From: Linanthus parryae
Taxonomy: Eukaryota; Streptophyta; Magnoliopsida; Ericales; Polemoniaceae
Length of the DNA: 64,000 nucleotides
NCBI GenBank assembly: GCA_023055425.1
Contig: JALGPY010000005.1
Span: 84,547,495-84,611,494 of the forward strand
Reading direction: 5' to 3'
Part shown: positions 20,557-31,751 of the stretch, in pieces
How positions within the stretch are numbered: position 1 is the first letter of the stretch
Layout of the letters: each line of letters opens with the position of its first letter
The notes under the pieces: generated by a model
Database searches by the model: none
What the model saw: only the letters and a program-made list of their open reading frames with translations
What the model was told of the DNA's origin: nothing
Translations under genes and position numbers: made by a program

Positions 20557-21522
20557 ACTCGTCCAGACTTGTTTTGGAGGACATCAACACACAATAACAC
20601 ATCCACGGAGAAGTCAGAGCATCCCCGGAGAGCACGGAAACGTGAATCCAGATTCAAGACACTCGTTTGCTCTTCTTCTCTCTTTATTCAAAAACTGTGT
20701 TATTTACGTTATGAATTTCAGTAGCTAAACTTTTTACCTAGGTTCTCGGTGAACCTAGGGTTTCGTTTTCAGATTAGTTCTATGTTTTGACTATGGATTC
20801 ATGATTACAGTATCTTAATATCAGCAGCTTTATTCGTTATTCTGTCTTTGAATTTTACTGTTCATGCATGCTCGGCTTGATCACCCAGAATTGCTACAGA
20901 CCCGAGCCGGTAGGTGAAAACGTCTGGTTAGGGTTAGGAAGAGAAGTCAGAATTTAGCACCTTACCCCGATGGGCCGACTAGCGAAGGGGAGTTAGGACT
21001 AGCCTGAAATCGTTGAGACCAACTGTTAGAGAATCTGACCCAGGCCATCAGGACAGGTTAGAAACCCTAGCAGCCTTAGAACGAGACTGCAGACTTAGGC
21101 AGCTTAATAGGAATCCGACAGTCTGCAGGATTGTGATAACGTGCAGGAAAAGAAAAGATACTGCACAACTGGTACGTGGCACGGATAACGAGACTGCTGT
21201 GTGTTTTCATGTCAAACAAAGAACGTAAATCCAAAGAGACCCTAGGGGATCCCGGGACCTAGTACCTCAAACCCTAGTTTTACAACCTCAATATTATTCA
21301 AAAATTCTCACAAAAATATTTACGTTTCAGTATTTACTTCCAGTACTTAGTTCGTACTCACAACTCTCAAAGTACTCCTCCTTTTTACACTCTGTTTGTT
21401 AAAACTGATTGCTAGAAAAACCTGCAAAGTCCCTGTGGGATCGATAATCTGAGTCAAAATACACTCTATACTACTTGATTCGTATACTTGCGAATAGCAC
21501 GCTAAAAAGCGCATCAAGTTTT

Positions 21523-21540
21523 TGGCGCCGTTGCCGGGGA
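21523..21540 (+). promoter_or_regulatory. primer-binding site, tRNA-Asp(GTC)
   Basis: TGGCGCCGTTGCCGGGGA is exactly complementary to the CCA-tailed 3' end of plant tRNA-Asp. It lies six bases after the 5' LTR. This primer is diagnostic for Athila-type elements. Confidence 0.9.
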
Positions 21541-21660
21541 CTTTTTAGGGTTTATTTAGTAATCCGAATTAATTTTCAGAGTTTTTATTTTTATTTTATT
21601 TTTATTTTATTTTTTATTTTTCTGTTATCTCACTGCTCTTGAGATCTCTACTTTTTCAGG

Positions 21661-23838
21661 ATGGGCGACAATACCGAGAGAACGCCAGAACTGCCCGAGA
21701 CACGTACTCCAGCCGAGATGGCTCGGTACATCGAAGATCTGATCACAGCGGGCCTTGCTGCCCGGAATAAATAGAGGACATACAACCGGTCTGGGAAGGC
21801 GTTGGTGGAAAATTTCGAAGTCCCCACGGGGGGGCATGAGCGAGCTATTGTGGTGCACGAGATCACTGCAGAACACTTTGACATCAAACCCTCCACCATC
21901 CAGACTGTTCAGACCCTCTGCCCGTTTTATGGCAAAGCCGACGAAGACCCGCACGACTTCATCGGGAAGTTCGAGGATTACTGCAACAAAGTCCGGTATA
22001 AGGGAGTTGGAGCCGAGGCGCTCATGCTGATACTCTTTCCATACTGCCTGTACGGAGTGGCCAACGACTGGCTCGAATCCCGACCACCCAGATCCATCAC
22101 TACATGGGAGGGGTGTGTCACGGATTTTCTGGCCAAATTTTACCCCGCGTCCCGGGTCATTCAGCTACAAAGCGAGATTCTGTCATTCAAGCAGAAGATG
22201 GGGGAGACGGTGGTAGACGCATGGGACAGATTGATGAGATTGGTGAAGAGATGCCCGAACCACGGTTTTGGAGACCCGAAGATCCTGCAGGTATTCTACC
22301 ATGCCTTAGACAGGGAAAGTGCTGACAGGATTGACAGAGAAGCCGGAGGGAATTTTCTGTACCATGTGGACAAGGACGGTGCCTATGAGCTAATGAAGCA
22401 GTTAGCCAAGCAGGACACTCGACTATTTGACGATCACAGAATCACGGCCCGAGCCGAACCAGTGGAAGACGACCGGATAGACAATCTAGCCAAGATCGTT
22501 CAAGATTTGGTCAAGAAAGTTTACTCAACTGATGCAGTGGTGGACGGGCCAGATTTGGACACAGCCATTGAGGGGCTCAGAAACGAAGATGCCAATTACG
22601 TACAGCAGCAGTGGGATCCGAACCGGTACAGACCGGGCACGAGAGATCATCCCGGGTTCTGGTACGGAAACCCGAATTCTGCAATTTATGTACCGGGATT
22701 CCAGCACAGGCCACCAGCTCAGCAAGTAGCACCGGTACCGCAGGTTCAGCCAGGCCCATCTGCACAGCAGTACGATGCCCAGATGAAAGAGATCAAGTCC
22801 ATGTTCCAGACCATGGAGTCCCGGTACAAGCACATGGACGCCCTGACAGCCGACGTGCAGATGACCAAAACGTCACTGCGCGCTTTGGAAGTACAAGTAG
22901 GGCAGTTAGCACAGCAGCTAACTGAAAGACAGCCAGGAAACTTACCCTCGAATACAGTAAACAATCCACGTGCTCAGGTCAATGCCATCACCACTCGGAG
23001 TGGATTAGCACTACAGGATCTGCCGTATCCTAGCCATGCAAGTGTAGAAAAGTCGAAGGAAATCGAGCGCGAAATATTTGGCCAGGATAACAGCTCAGCC
23101 GACCGCCCCCAGCCGAAGGGCTCGGTTGAGCAGGATGTAGTGCAGAACGAGAAGGAAGCAGAAACGGTACCTGTCTCCAAGGAGGAGCCGTATCCTTTGA
23201 AGACACGAAAGAGGGATGATAGCAAGGACTACGCCAGATTTCTCGAGATTTTCAAACAGCTGAAGATCAACATACCCTTTGCGGAGGCGTTGGCAAAGAT
23301 GCCCACTTATGCCAAGTTCCTCAAAAATATTTTGTATGGACGGAAACGTATGAGTGATTTCGAGACAATAAATCTGACGACAGAAGTGAGCAATTGTGTG
23401 AAGAATGGGCTACCGAGGAAGAGAAAGGTTCCTGGAAGTTCTGTCATCCCGGTGACCCTAGGTAATGCTTACACAGGAAAGGCTCTGTGTGACCTAGGGG
23501 CCAGTATCAATCTGATGCCTTTGTCGATTTTCAAAACTTTGAAAATCGGTGAACTCAGGCCCACCAGAATCAAGCTGCAGATGGCGGACAGATCCGTGAA
23601 GCAGGCTTACGGAGTTATTGAAGACATTCTGGTGAAAGTTGGAGAATTGATTTTTCCGGCAGATTTTGTAATTCTGGACATGGAGGCAGGAGACGTACCA
23701 CTCATTCTGGGCAGACCGTTTTTGGCCACTGGAGAAGCCATGATAAACTGCAAGAGCGGAGAATTGACTATGCAGATTAATGAAGATAAGGTGAAGTTCA
23801 ACGTTTTCAAAAATCTGCAACTACTGAATTATTACTAG
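21661..23838 (+). pseudogene. Athila-like gag-protease frame with a nonsense codon
   Basis: An ATG at 21661 (MGDNTERTPELPETRTP) opens the frame 120 bp after the primer site. An in-frame TAG at 21772-21774 interrupts after 37 codons, and the frame then stays open to TAG at 23836-23838. The capsid-type gag domain is visible around residues 100-220 (CPFYGKADEDPHDFIGKF, SITTWEGCVTDFLAKFYP, FYHALD). A glutamine/proline-rich linker and coiled coil follow (about 340-430). A retropepsin domain comes near residue 611 (CDLGASINLMP active site, VPLILGRPFLA flap partner). No CCHC zinc knuckle is seen, as usual in this clade. Only the early stop damages an otherwise intact gag-pro. Confidence 0.88.
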
Positions 23839-23842
23839 CATG

Positions 23843-24336
23843 AAGACATCTTCGCAGTGGAGGTAGTCGAAGAAGGCTGGGAAAACGAGGAGATGGACGA
23901 GCTATGGGCTGAGATTGACAGAGTGGATAGAGAGAATGAGGAGAGATTCCAGGAGGAGCAGGCCATGCAAGCTGAAAATCGGACCAGTTTACAGCTGGAC
24001 GGAAAAGGCGAGCAGAAATTGGCCCCGGTCCCGTCACTCGAAGAGCCACCGACCCGAGAGCATAAACCGCTCCCGAGCCATCAAAGTTCAGCACAACCAA
24101 AGCAGTTTCAAGAAGGGCATAAAGCACTTCTATGCGAGTCTCGGAAGCAGCTTTTCACGGGAAAAATGAGATCCCGGGGGTCAGGACCATTTATCCTCAA
24201 AGAGGTACTTGCATGGGAAGCAGTTGAATTGGAGAATTCGCATGACAATACAACTTTCAGGATGAGCCGAAACCGGGTCAAGCCATATTTGGGCCCGGAA
24301 GAGGACGTCAAGGAAGGCGGTTTTGACGTCCCTTAA
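23843..24336 (+). pseudogene. pol remnant: N-terminal linker fused to integrase C-terminus
   Basis: In the same frame as gag-pro, past the TAG at 23836, the sequence runs EDIFAVEVVEEGWENE through an acidic linker to LAPVPSLEEPP and HKPLPSH, the segment that normally leads into the reverse transcriptase. It then jumps, around 24083-24102, to FQEGHKALLCESRKQLF, RSRGSGPFIL and NRVKPYLG, the extreme C-terminal part of the integrase, and ends in TAA at 24334-24336. The frame is kept across the junction. RT, RNase H and the integrase core, normally some 3 kb, are missing. The product has no enzymatic domain. Confidence 0.8.
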
Positions 24337-24746
24337 GCAAACATGAGGTAACTGGGTCGGGCCGTCGACCGTAAATTACAAGCGCTGGTTGGGAGGCAAC
24401 CCAACGTAGTAAGTTTGTTTAAATTATTTTAGTTTTATTTTCAGTTTTGAATTTTGAGAGAGGTAAGATGAGTGGGTATTAACTTTGAATTGAGTATGTA
24501 CAGATACAGCAGAGCAGAAAACGAGAAGAAAACGGAGCATGAATACGGTAGAGAGAGAAAAAAAATCTATGTCTAGGCTGTTGTGTGCATATTTTACGCA
24601 CACTGTGTATATTTTACGCACACCGCAGCCCAGTTTGCCAAACTTCTGAAAAAAAAAAGAAAATTGAAAATTTTATTTTTGCTGCTGTCTGCGTATTTTA
24701 CGCAGGTCCTGCGTATTATACGCAGCCAGCAGTAAAAATCCCAAAA

Positions 24747-24787
<41 letters not shown>

Positions 24788-25845
24788 AAAATTTATTTTT
24801 TGCTGCTGTCTGCGTATTTTACGCAGCTTTCTGCGTATTATACGCAGCCAGCAAGAAAAACTTGATTTTTGAAAAAAAAAATTATTTTTGAAAAATTATT
24901 TTAGCTGCTGTCTGCGTATTTTACGCAGCTTTCTGCGTATTATACGCAGCCAGCAGTGTAAACTGGATTTTTCTGAAAAAAAAAAAAAAAAAAAAAAAAA
25001 ACATCAACTATACCTGCTGTCTGCGTATTTTACGCAGGTCCTGCGTATTATACGCAGTCAGCAGGTAAAATTGCAATTTTTTTTATCACTCCAGATGGCC
25101 CTGTGTGCGTAAAATACGCACAGTATGCGTATTATACGCACAAAACTTCAGTTTTTTTCAAATTCTACATGAAGGGCATTTTCGTAATTTTGGCAAAAGT
25201 AGGGTTTTTTAAGGCCGACGGGTTGGAGCCATTTTTGGCCTCTTTTTTTTTTCTCTACCTCCATACACAGATCCGTGGAGTTTGAAGCAAATTCAGAAAA
25301 TTTCGTAGAAGGAAGGCAGATTTCCGAAAACTTGAAGAATCTACCCCGGTGTGTTCTGGCACACTCGACCATCACAGGGACTCGTACGAGTTGGGGATTT
25401 TTCAGGAACAGTTTTTCTGCAGAATATCGCAATCGACCCCGGTGTACGAAAGTATACTCGACCATATGGGAGCACATTGTCACACACAATGGTGCTCGGG
25501 AATTGCACATTGACAATTTCCGTCGAGAATTTTTTCGGCGACCGGTCAACGGTCCTTCACTGCCGGACTATGCGAAAAAGTCAGCACCTGTAAGAACTGA
25601 CTCTGGGTGCACAGGTTCAATTTCTTTCTCTCGCTTTATTTTTCTGCATATGCTACCATGTGCTACCAGTTTCCCATTCGATGAAGCAAGCCAGCTCATT
25701 CAATCCAGATTATATACCTGAAGATTAGTACCATGAGGGCATGGCACCATCCAGTGTGGGGGTGGTGGCGTTGTAGCTGCATTACTATTAAAAAAAATTA
25801 TTTGTGAAAAAATTTTAAAAATTAAAAAAAAATGAAAATTTTGAG
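24337..25845 (+). other. Athila-like post-pol region with palindromic repeats
   Basis: Begins with the clade-typical 'gcgctggttgggaggcaaccc' block (24382-24402). From 24585 to 25142 it holds at least five hairpin-forming pairs of the CTGCGTAT..TACGCAG motif also found in the LTRs, a (TA)n tract (about 24750-24784) and poly(A) runs. A 148-codon frame at 25275-25721 has two internally similar passages ('RPRCTKVYSTIW' and 'LPRCVLAHSTIT') but no recognised domain, and I do not call it a gene. A 'cagtgtgggggtgg' tract at 25752 resembles a polypurine tract. Confidence 0.6.
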
Positions 25846-28800
25846 CACTACTAGAAAAATGAGCTTTTGCCGCGGGTAACTAGTGTGGCTAAATCACCAA
25901 TTCCCGTGGCAAATCGATTTAGCCACGCGAGACGCCACGGTAACGAACCGTGGCAACAAGAGGCGTGGCTTTTCACTTTCGCCACGGGTAACAGCCGTGG
26001 CGATGTTTTTTCCACGGTAATTCCCGTGGCTAATTAGCCTCCCTGAATTAACCACGCGTCTTTCAATGGCCGTGGCTGGTATTCTTTGTGCCACGGTAGA
26101 TACCTGTGGCAAATCGATTTTTTTGGCGCCAGATTTACTTAGTTTTGCCACAATCATATACCGTAGCTAATTGATACTTTTACCCGCCAAATTAAATTAA
26201 TTTAGCCACATGAAACTCCAGTGGCTAAGACATGCAGTGTTACAACCACAGCTCTTTGAGGATTAATATCCGAATAAAAAAAATTCTGAAAATTTATAAA
26301 CTGAAAATTGAACTAGATATACACAATGTATCAATGTAATTCACCGAACTCTTAATTATACAAAATCAAGACATTCATTGACAGAAGTATCAAATTTCCA
26401 TAAAATGTTTGAAGTCGCATCATTACAAAAAACATCCATACAAAACTGAAAAATAGAAAAGTCCTGCTTGTATTTGAAATCCAAGTTCTCAGAACATCAA
26501 CATCATATAGATGAAATTCCATTACATTTTCTTGCTCTCTAAACAAAGCCTCAAGCGCGGTATCATCAAACCCCATCAAGTTCCTGTTTAACAAAGGCAA
26601 TCATAAGTAAGAGAAACGTGTTAAAGCTCACTCTTGCTCAGACAGTAATAAAGCTAGATGACAATTTTTATACCAACAACAACTAACAAATCATTTGCAA
26701 TCATGGAATTGCAATCAATGTGTAATCTGTTGGGGGACCTGAGATTGTCTCGGGTATTTGGAACTTGTTTAGGTTTCCCTTGTTTAGGTTGTTTTTGTTG
26801 GTACTTGGGTAGTACAGTAGCAACCCATATGTACCAAAATGCAATAAACGTCTTAAATCTATGCATTTGAGATGCTTTTGGAACTTTCTTGCGTAAGTTC
26901 ATTTGCTGACCTGAACAACTCCTTTTCAAGATCTGTTTTCAGATTCCCATCCTAAGATATGGATCACTAAATTAGTGCCTCTAGTACTCTCCTCTACTGT
27001 AAAGCTGTCCAAAATCCGGACCTCAACACCCCACCTGCTGCTGCCTGGGGAACAACCATATGCTCTTATCTATCTAACCTCAAAATATCAGTGATGATCT
27101 TGATATCAAATTTTAGCTATTCTATTTTGGAGGCTGTATGAAAACCAAGAAACCTCTGTATTGTTACTCTATGACCAGCTAGCATAACTATTAGGAAATT
27201 TTTCACAACCAAGTGATCAACTGCATACTTTCAAACGATGAAACTTTTTAGTGAATGGGATCTTCAGTAGCAGAGCCTCTCTATGATACGAGTATACTAA
27301 TGAGAATGTGTGAGTGCCAGTAAAATACTCAAATTATCAGAGTGAAAAAGTCTTCCCTAACAAAATAACATCAACATGTAGTAATCAAAAGCCATTAGTA
27401 TACAAATCTTATGTATATCCATTTTCCAAACATTTAGGAACATGACATCAGCGAACGGTTAAATTTATGAACTAAACTAGACAAATTTGCAAGGACTAAC
27501 TTTAAATACAGAAACTGCACAAATGCGGAAACTAAAATTACACTTATCAACAAAGACAAATAAAAATTCTGATTAAACCAAATAAACCTTATTAATCTGG
27601 CAGGTTTAAGAGAGTGGGTCAGATTCATAATCAAAACCAGAGTTTAAGAAACTAAGATACAGACATTTATTGGAACATACAACACCATTATCAACCCAAT
27701 TACCAACATTCTGGAAAAAAAAGAGAAAGAGAAACACATATGAATATCCAAGACATAAAAAACGTTTAAATCAAATGAATTTAATAAGCACTATGTATCA
27801 TTAAAACATCCATTTGAACACAAACAGTAACATATAGCATTCAAGTTGAAAGAAGAATAAATTGAAATTCACCTTCTATACCAGAATAGTGCTACTGCTT
27901 CTTGTGGTACTAGTGTTTCCCTTAGAGGAAATCGAGCTCAGAAGAAACAAACGCATTCTACCACCTGTTGTTAATCACCCCTATTCTTCATTCCATAGAG
28001 TTCTGTTCATAGAAGGATTGAAATGATTCACCCATCTCTCCAAGTAATAGATAATTATTTAGTAGAACCAGTGATTTCAAATGTAGAAGACAGCAAGGTA
28101 AGTTAGATGCATGAGATGGATATACCTCACTCAGAAATCCTTGCCTATGTGGAATAACCTATTCATATCGTTAGAGCCGTCAAGGGCATGATCCCCTTCA
28201 AAAAAAGATAATCTTTACTTCAACCATCCGACTATTTCACCTATTAATACATACAAGTGGATTACTCATTTACAGCCACCCGTTTATTTCACCAATTAAT
28301 ACAGGTGCACCTCCAGATACCTAAATGCATAGGAACTAATTCCTATCACCAGATAAAGGTACACCTCCCAATACCTAAATGCATTGGAAGAAGTCGGAAA
28401 GAGCACTTAAACCTAAACTTGGTGGTTAGAATCCAAACAGTTTACAGAAGTTGCCAGAATTACTATCATATACCACTCTGTCCCAGCTCTTTCTTCCCAG
28501 TTTGACTTTTGTCACTATTCACTGGGTCACTTTGACCCGGTGATTTGATTACCAAACCAATGTAATTTTTTGATAATTTTTTCATGGTGCTGTAGAGTAA
28601 AAGGTGCTCTATAATATGGTGAAAAAATTATCAAAAAATCGTATTGTTTTGCTATCCAAATCACCCGGTCAAACTGACCCAGATACGAGTCAAAAAAGTC
28701 AGATGGGAAGAAAGAGCTGGGACGGACTGGTACGTACCAACCACGTGGAAAATTACTCCAATGAACCAACCCAGCACTTTGCTACCCACTAAAAGTTGAA

Positions 28801-30177
28801 CAAGGTCTCATTACATGGAGGGTACATGATTAGACCACCATCTTTTATAAACATCAAATCATATTTTGAATAAAAGTTATTAAAAATATTTCAAATGAAA
28901 GAACGTACCTACGATAAATGACAAAAACTTGACCACCAGGCTCCCACAGAATATGGACTAACATTAATAATGGAAGTACCTACAACACCGAAAGAATGCC
29001 ATTATTTTAAGTTGGTGTTAATAGGACTACATAATTTTATAGATATCAAATCGAATAAATAATTTTCGAGACAAGTCGATGCTGCCAATACACTTCACCA
29101 AGCCACAAAATCGACTTCCATTAACTTCGATTAAAGGATGGTCAGGTTATTGACTTTGATTAAAGGATGCTTATTATTGTATCCTTATGGAGTAAAATCG
29201 ACTTCTTGTCAACCAGAAATGCCATTGAAGACATTAAGGTACCTAAACATGTTGATGGCCAATATTCATTAGGCAATGAACATGTCTCTATTGCCACCAG
29301 AAAACAACATCAAAATACACAAGACAAGTAAACTATAACACTATGACTTAAGTTGTTTGAAGCATTAGCATTAAAATTGATTCAGAGACAGAGATATGAA
29401 CTGTGTTAAGAGACAAAAAATCATTATTTTTTTCCCTTCAGGGTCAGATATGGAACGTGAATAACGAATAAGTAATGGGAAAAATACTAACCCAAGTATT
29501 GACGAAAAATCTCTGAAGTTGCTCCTGATTCAGAGACTAAACTGGGGCCGATGCTGCTGCTATATCTAGGGCTCAATTTCCTGAACAAATCTAACGCAAT
29601 CGCATAAACCCTATAAAATTAAAGGAAATTACGCATATCAAAGACAGGAACAAAAAGAGGCAGAAGAGAAGGCGAAGGTACAACAAGGAGATGGACATAA
29701 CGACATCGAGAGAGGACGGCCGCAATGACAACGAAGAGCGCGAGGAAGACGACATCAATCTGCGATTCTACTTCATCTCACCTTGAATCGGTTGAAGATA
29801 GGGCCATGACCGATCGAATGAGGAGAAACGTAAGGTTGAGGGAGGCTCTGATGAGAAACTAAGGTTTTTTACTGTAATGAACCGCCTACACCTTTTTGAC
29901 TTTGTGGGGTGATTTTGTTGAAAATAGAGTTTAATTTTGGAAAATAAACCACGTGTCCACGGTTAACAACCGTGGCTGAATAGTTTTTAATTTTAATTGC
30001 CACGGTAACTTAGTCAACCGTGGTTAAAGGACTTCTTCGCCACGTTTTATTTTTCATAGCCGCGGCTGTTACAAATTAAATTAACCACGGTCACCTACCG
30101 TGGTTAATACCACTTCTTGCCACATTTTGTACCTGTGGCTAAGTTTGGCGTGGCCAAAAGTCATTTTTCTAGTAGTG
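25846..30177. mobile_element. non-autonomous CACTA transposon nested in the Athila-like element
   Basis: Ends are CACTACTAGAAAAATGAG and TCATTTTTCTAGTAGTG, with a perfect 3-bp duplication GAG on both sides (25843-25845 and 30178-30180). Subterminal regions (25860-26230 and 29945-30140) are packed with GCCACGG/CCGTGGC motifs in both orientations, the expected transposase-binding array. The 4.3-kb interior has no TNP2-type transposase and no long open frame. The right third (about 29690-29870) is richer in CpG and looks like a gene 5' leader read on the minus strand, possibly promoter or captured sequence. A Stowaway MITE occupies 28473-28730. Confidence 0.88.
28473..28730. mobile_element. Stowaway-type MITE
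   Basis: 258 bp with long inverted ends: CCACTCTGTCCCAGCTCTTT ... and ... AAAGAGCTGGGACGGACTGG, flanked by TA on both sides (28471-28472, 28731-28732), the target duplication of Tc1/mariner-type MITEs. The two halves are complementary over most of the length ('tttgatAattttttcatgg' region at the centre). A truncated relative lies at 54476-54612. Confidence 0.85.
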
Positions 30178-30180
30178 GAG

Positions 30181-31016
30181 ACTGGATGAAGGATTTAGCT
30201 TAAAACTGGAGAGAGCTTAATGATAGAAAATTTCCCGAAGTGGACGAACTTAGGTGAGGAAGAGCTGCGAGAATCTATCTAGGGGAGTTAATAGAGCCAA
30301 TGCACTCCAGAAAACGCAAGTAGCTGTCTCCCGAGCAATGTATCCGACTAGCTGCCAGACCACCGTCACCAGGTAGTCGTCAACCCGCCATCACGGTCAC
30401 CACATCATTTGGTGGAGTGATAGGCCATAGGGGACCTCACGTCCTGTCTCGCGCCTTAGGTCCATTAGTGAGCCCCGTTGATCCATTAACCCTTTTCTTG
30501 GTAACCGCTTGACCTAGGAAGCCGTTTTTTGATACTCGCATCATTGTTAGTATTTTTACCCTTCCTACGCGTCATGGCACGAGGGAGTTGAGTTGAGGGG
30601 GATTTTCTGGGGTAGAGCAGAATTGTCATATTTGATAGTGGATGAGCTTTATTTTTATATTTGAGGGTGTGTAAGGGTGAGATAGTGACGGCAGCACACT
30701 TCGGTGTGGCGGTGACTCACGACATTACACCGTGAGCACAGGAGGAGAGCCGTAGTGCGTGAACATTTTTCCGCACGACATGGGGAACTTGGGCTGACAG
30801 GGTTATTGGAGGACGCGTTGTGCTATTTAGACATCCTTGGAGTGAGGAGGATCGGTTGGAAAAGCGCGATTATTTTACATATTGACTACATGGTTCGAAA
30901 TTAGTGTGGGGGTGGTCGTTTCAGATTTTATTTCAGTATTTTTTCTGCCACCCCACGTTTTTGGTTTATCATAGAATTGGCCTGGCTTATATTATTGTTG
31001 TTTATTGTGTTGCCCC

Positions 31017-31056
<40 letters not shown>

Positions 31057-31737
31057 AGAAAAAACAGAAAAACAAAAAAAAATGACAGAAAAAAACGAGA
31101 AAGAAAGAGAAAGAAAAACGAAAAAAAAGTATCAGAGGTAGAAATTTCAGGGTGCTTGATTGATTTTATTTCAAAACGCCAGGCCGGCAATTTTTATCAC
31201 AGTTTCACATTCGTTCACAGTTTTGGCCGCGAGAACGGCAGTTACACCGGGACTGGGGAAATTGAGTGTCTCGAATCTTAGGTGATTTCGGTCAGTTTCG
31301 ATCATCTTGGTGAGGGAGTGTGAGATTGGGGTATGTGTGAGTGTGCTGTGACGTTTAGGACATCGCTTCTAAATGACTTATCCTACCGTCCCAAAGCCGG
31401 CAGATTTACATTACACCCGGAGTAAAAGCACGGAAGGTGTGTGTTAGGGATACGTTCGGTTTGCGTGCAAAAGTGGAAGTGGTGTTCGTGCTTGTTCCTA
31501 ACCTAGGCTGGCCGCGAGTTCTTCCGATCACCGCAGTTTCTGAAATCGAGGGGAATATGAGAACTTGATGATGTTCAGTTTGAGTTGAAGAGATTGCCCA
31601 GTCTCACCAAAAATATACACAGTTTTTATCATAGTAATACTGTTTTTAAATAAGTGCAGTTACACCGCTCTGGATTGATTCGGGATAGTATGCATTGGTA
31701 GTATATTGCTAGAGTTTGCTCGGGACGAGCAAAGTTT
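30181..31737 (+). other. 3' non-coding region of the Athila-like element
   Basis: No coding domain. Contains 'ttagtgtgggggtgg' at about 30901 (polypurine-like), an A-rich run at 31020-31130 that generates spurious Lys/Phe frames, and 'gctcgggacgagcaaag' near 31716, which commonly precedes the polypurine tract in this group. Confidence 0.55.
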
Positions 31738-31751
31738 AGTGTGGGGGTATT
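31738..31751 (+). promoter_or_regulatory. polypurine tract of the Athila-like element
   Basis: agtgtgggggtatt directly before the right LTR. Confidence 0.75.

Larger units (their letters stand above)
19307..21516 (+). repeat. 5' LTR of the Athila-like element
   Basis: 2210 bp, TGATAACGCCC...GCGCATCA. It contains a palindromic repeat array (about 20158-20485), a TATA box (20547-20556) and a leader region. The minus- and plus-strand open frames within it are not genes. Confidence 0.92.

Noticed and set aside
25275..25721. 148-codon + frame in the Athila-like 3' region, possible envelope-like gene
   Set aside because: No signal peptide, membrane segment or cysteine pattern; too short, and it contains an internal duplication.
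31002..31190. Phe-rich minus-strand frame and Lys-rich + frame
   Set aside because: Both are produced by the A-rich run at 31020-31130.
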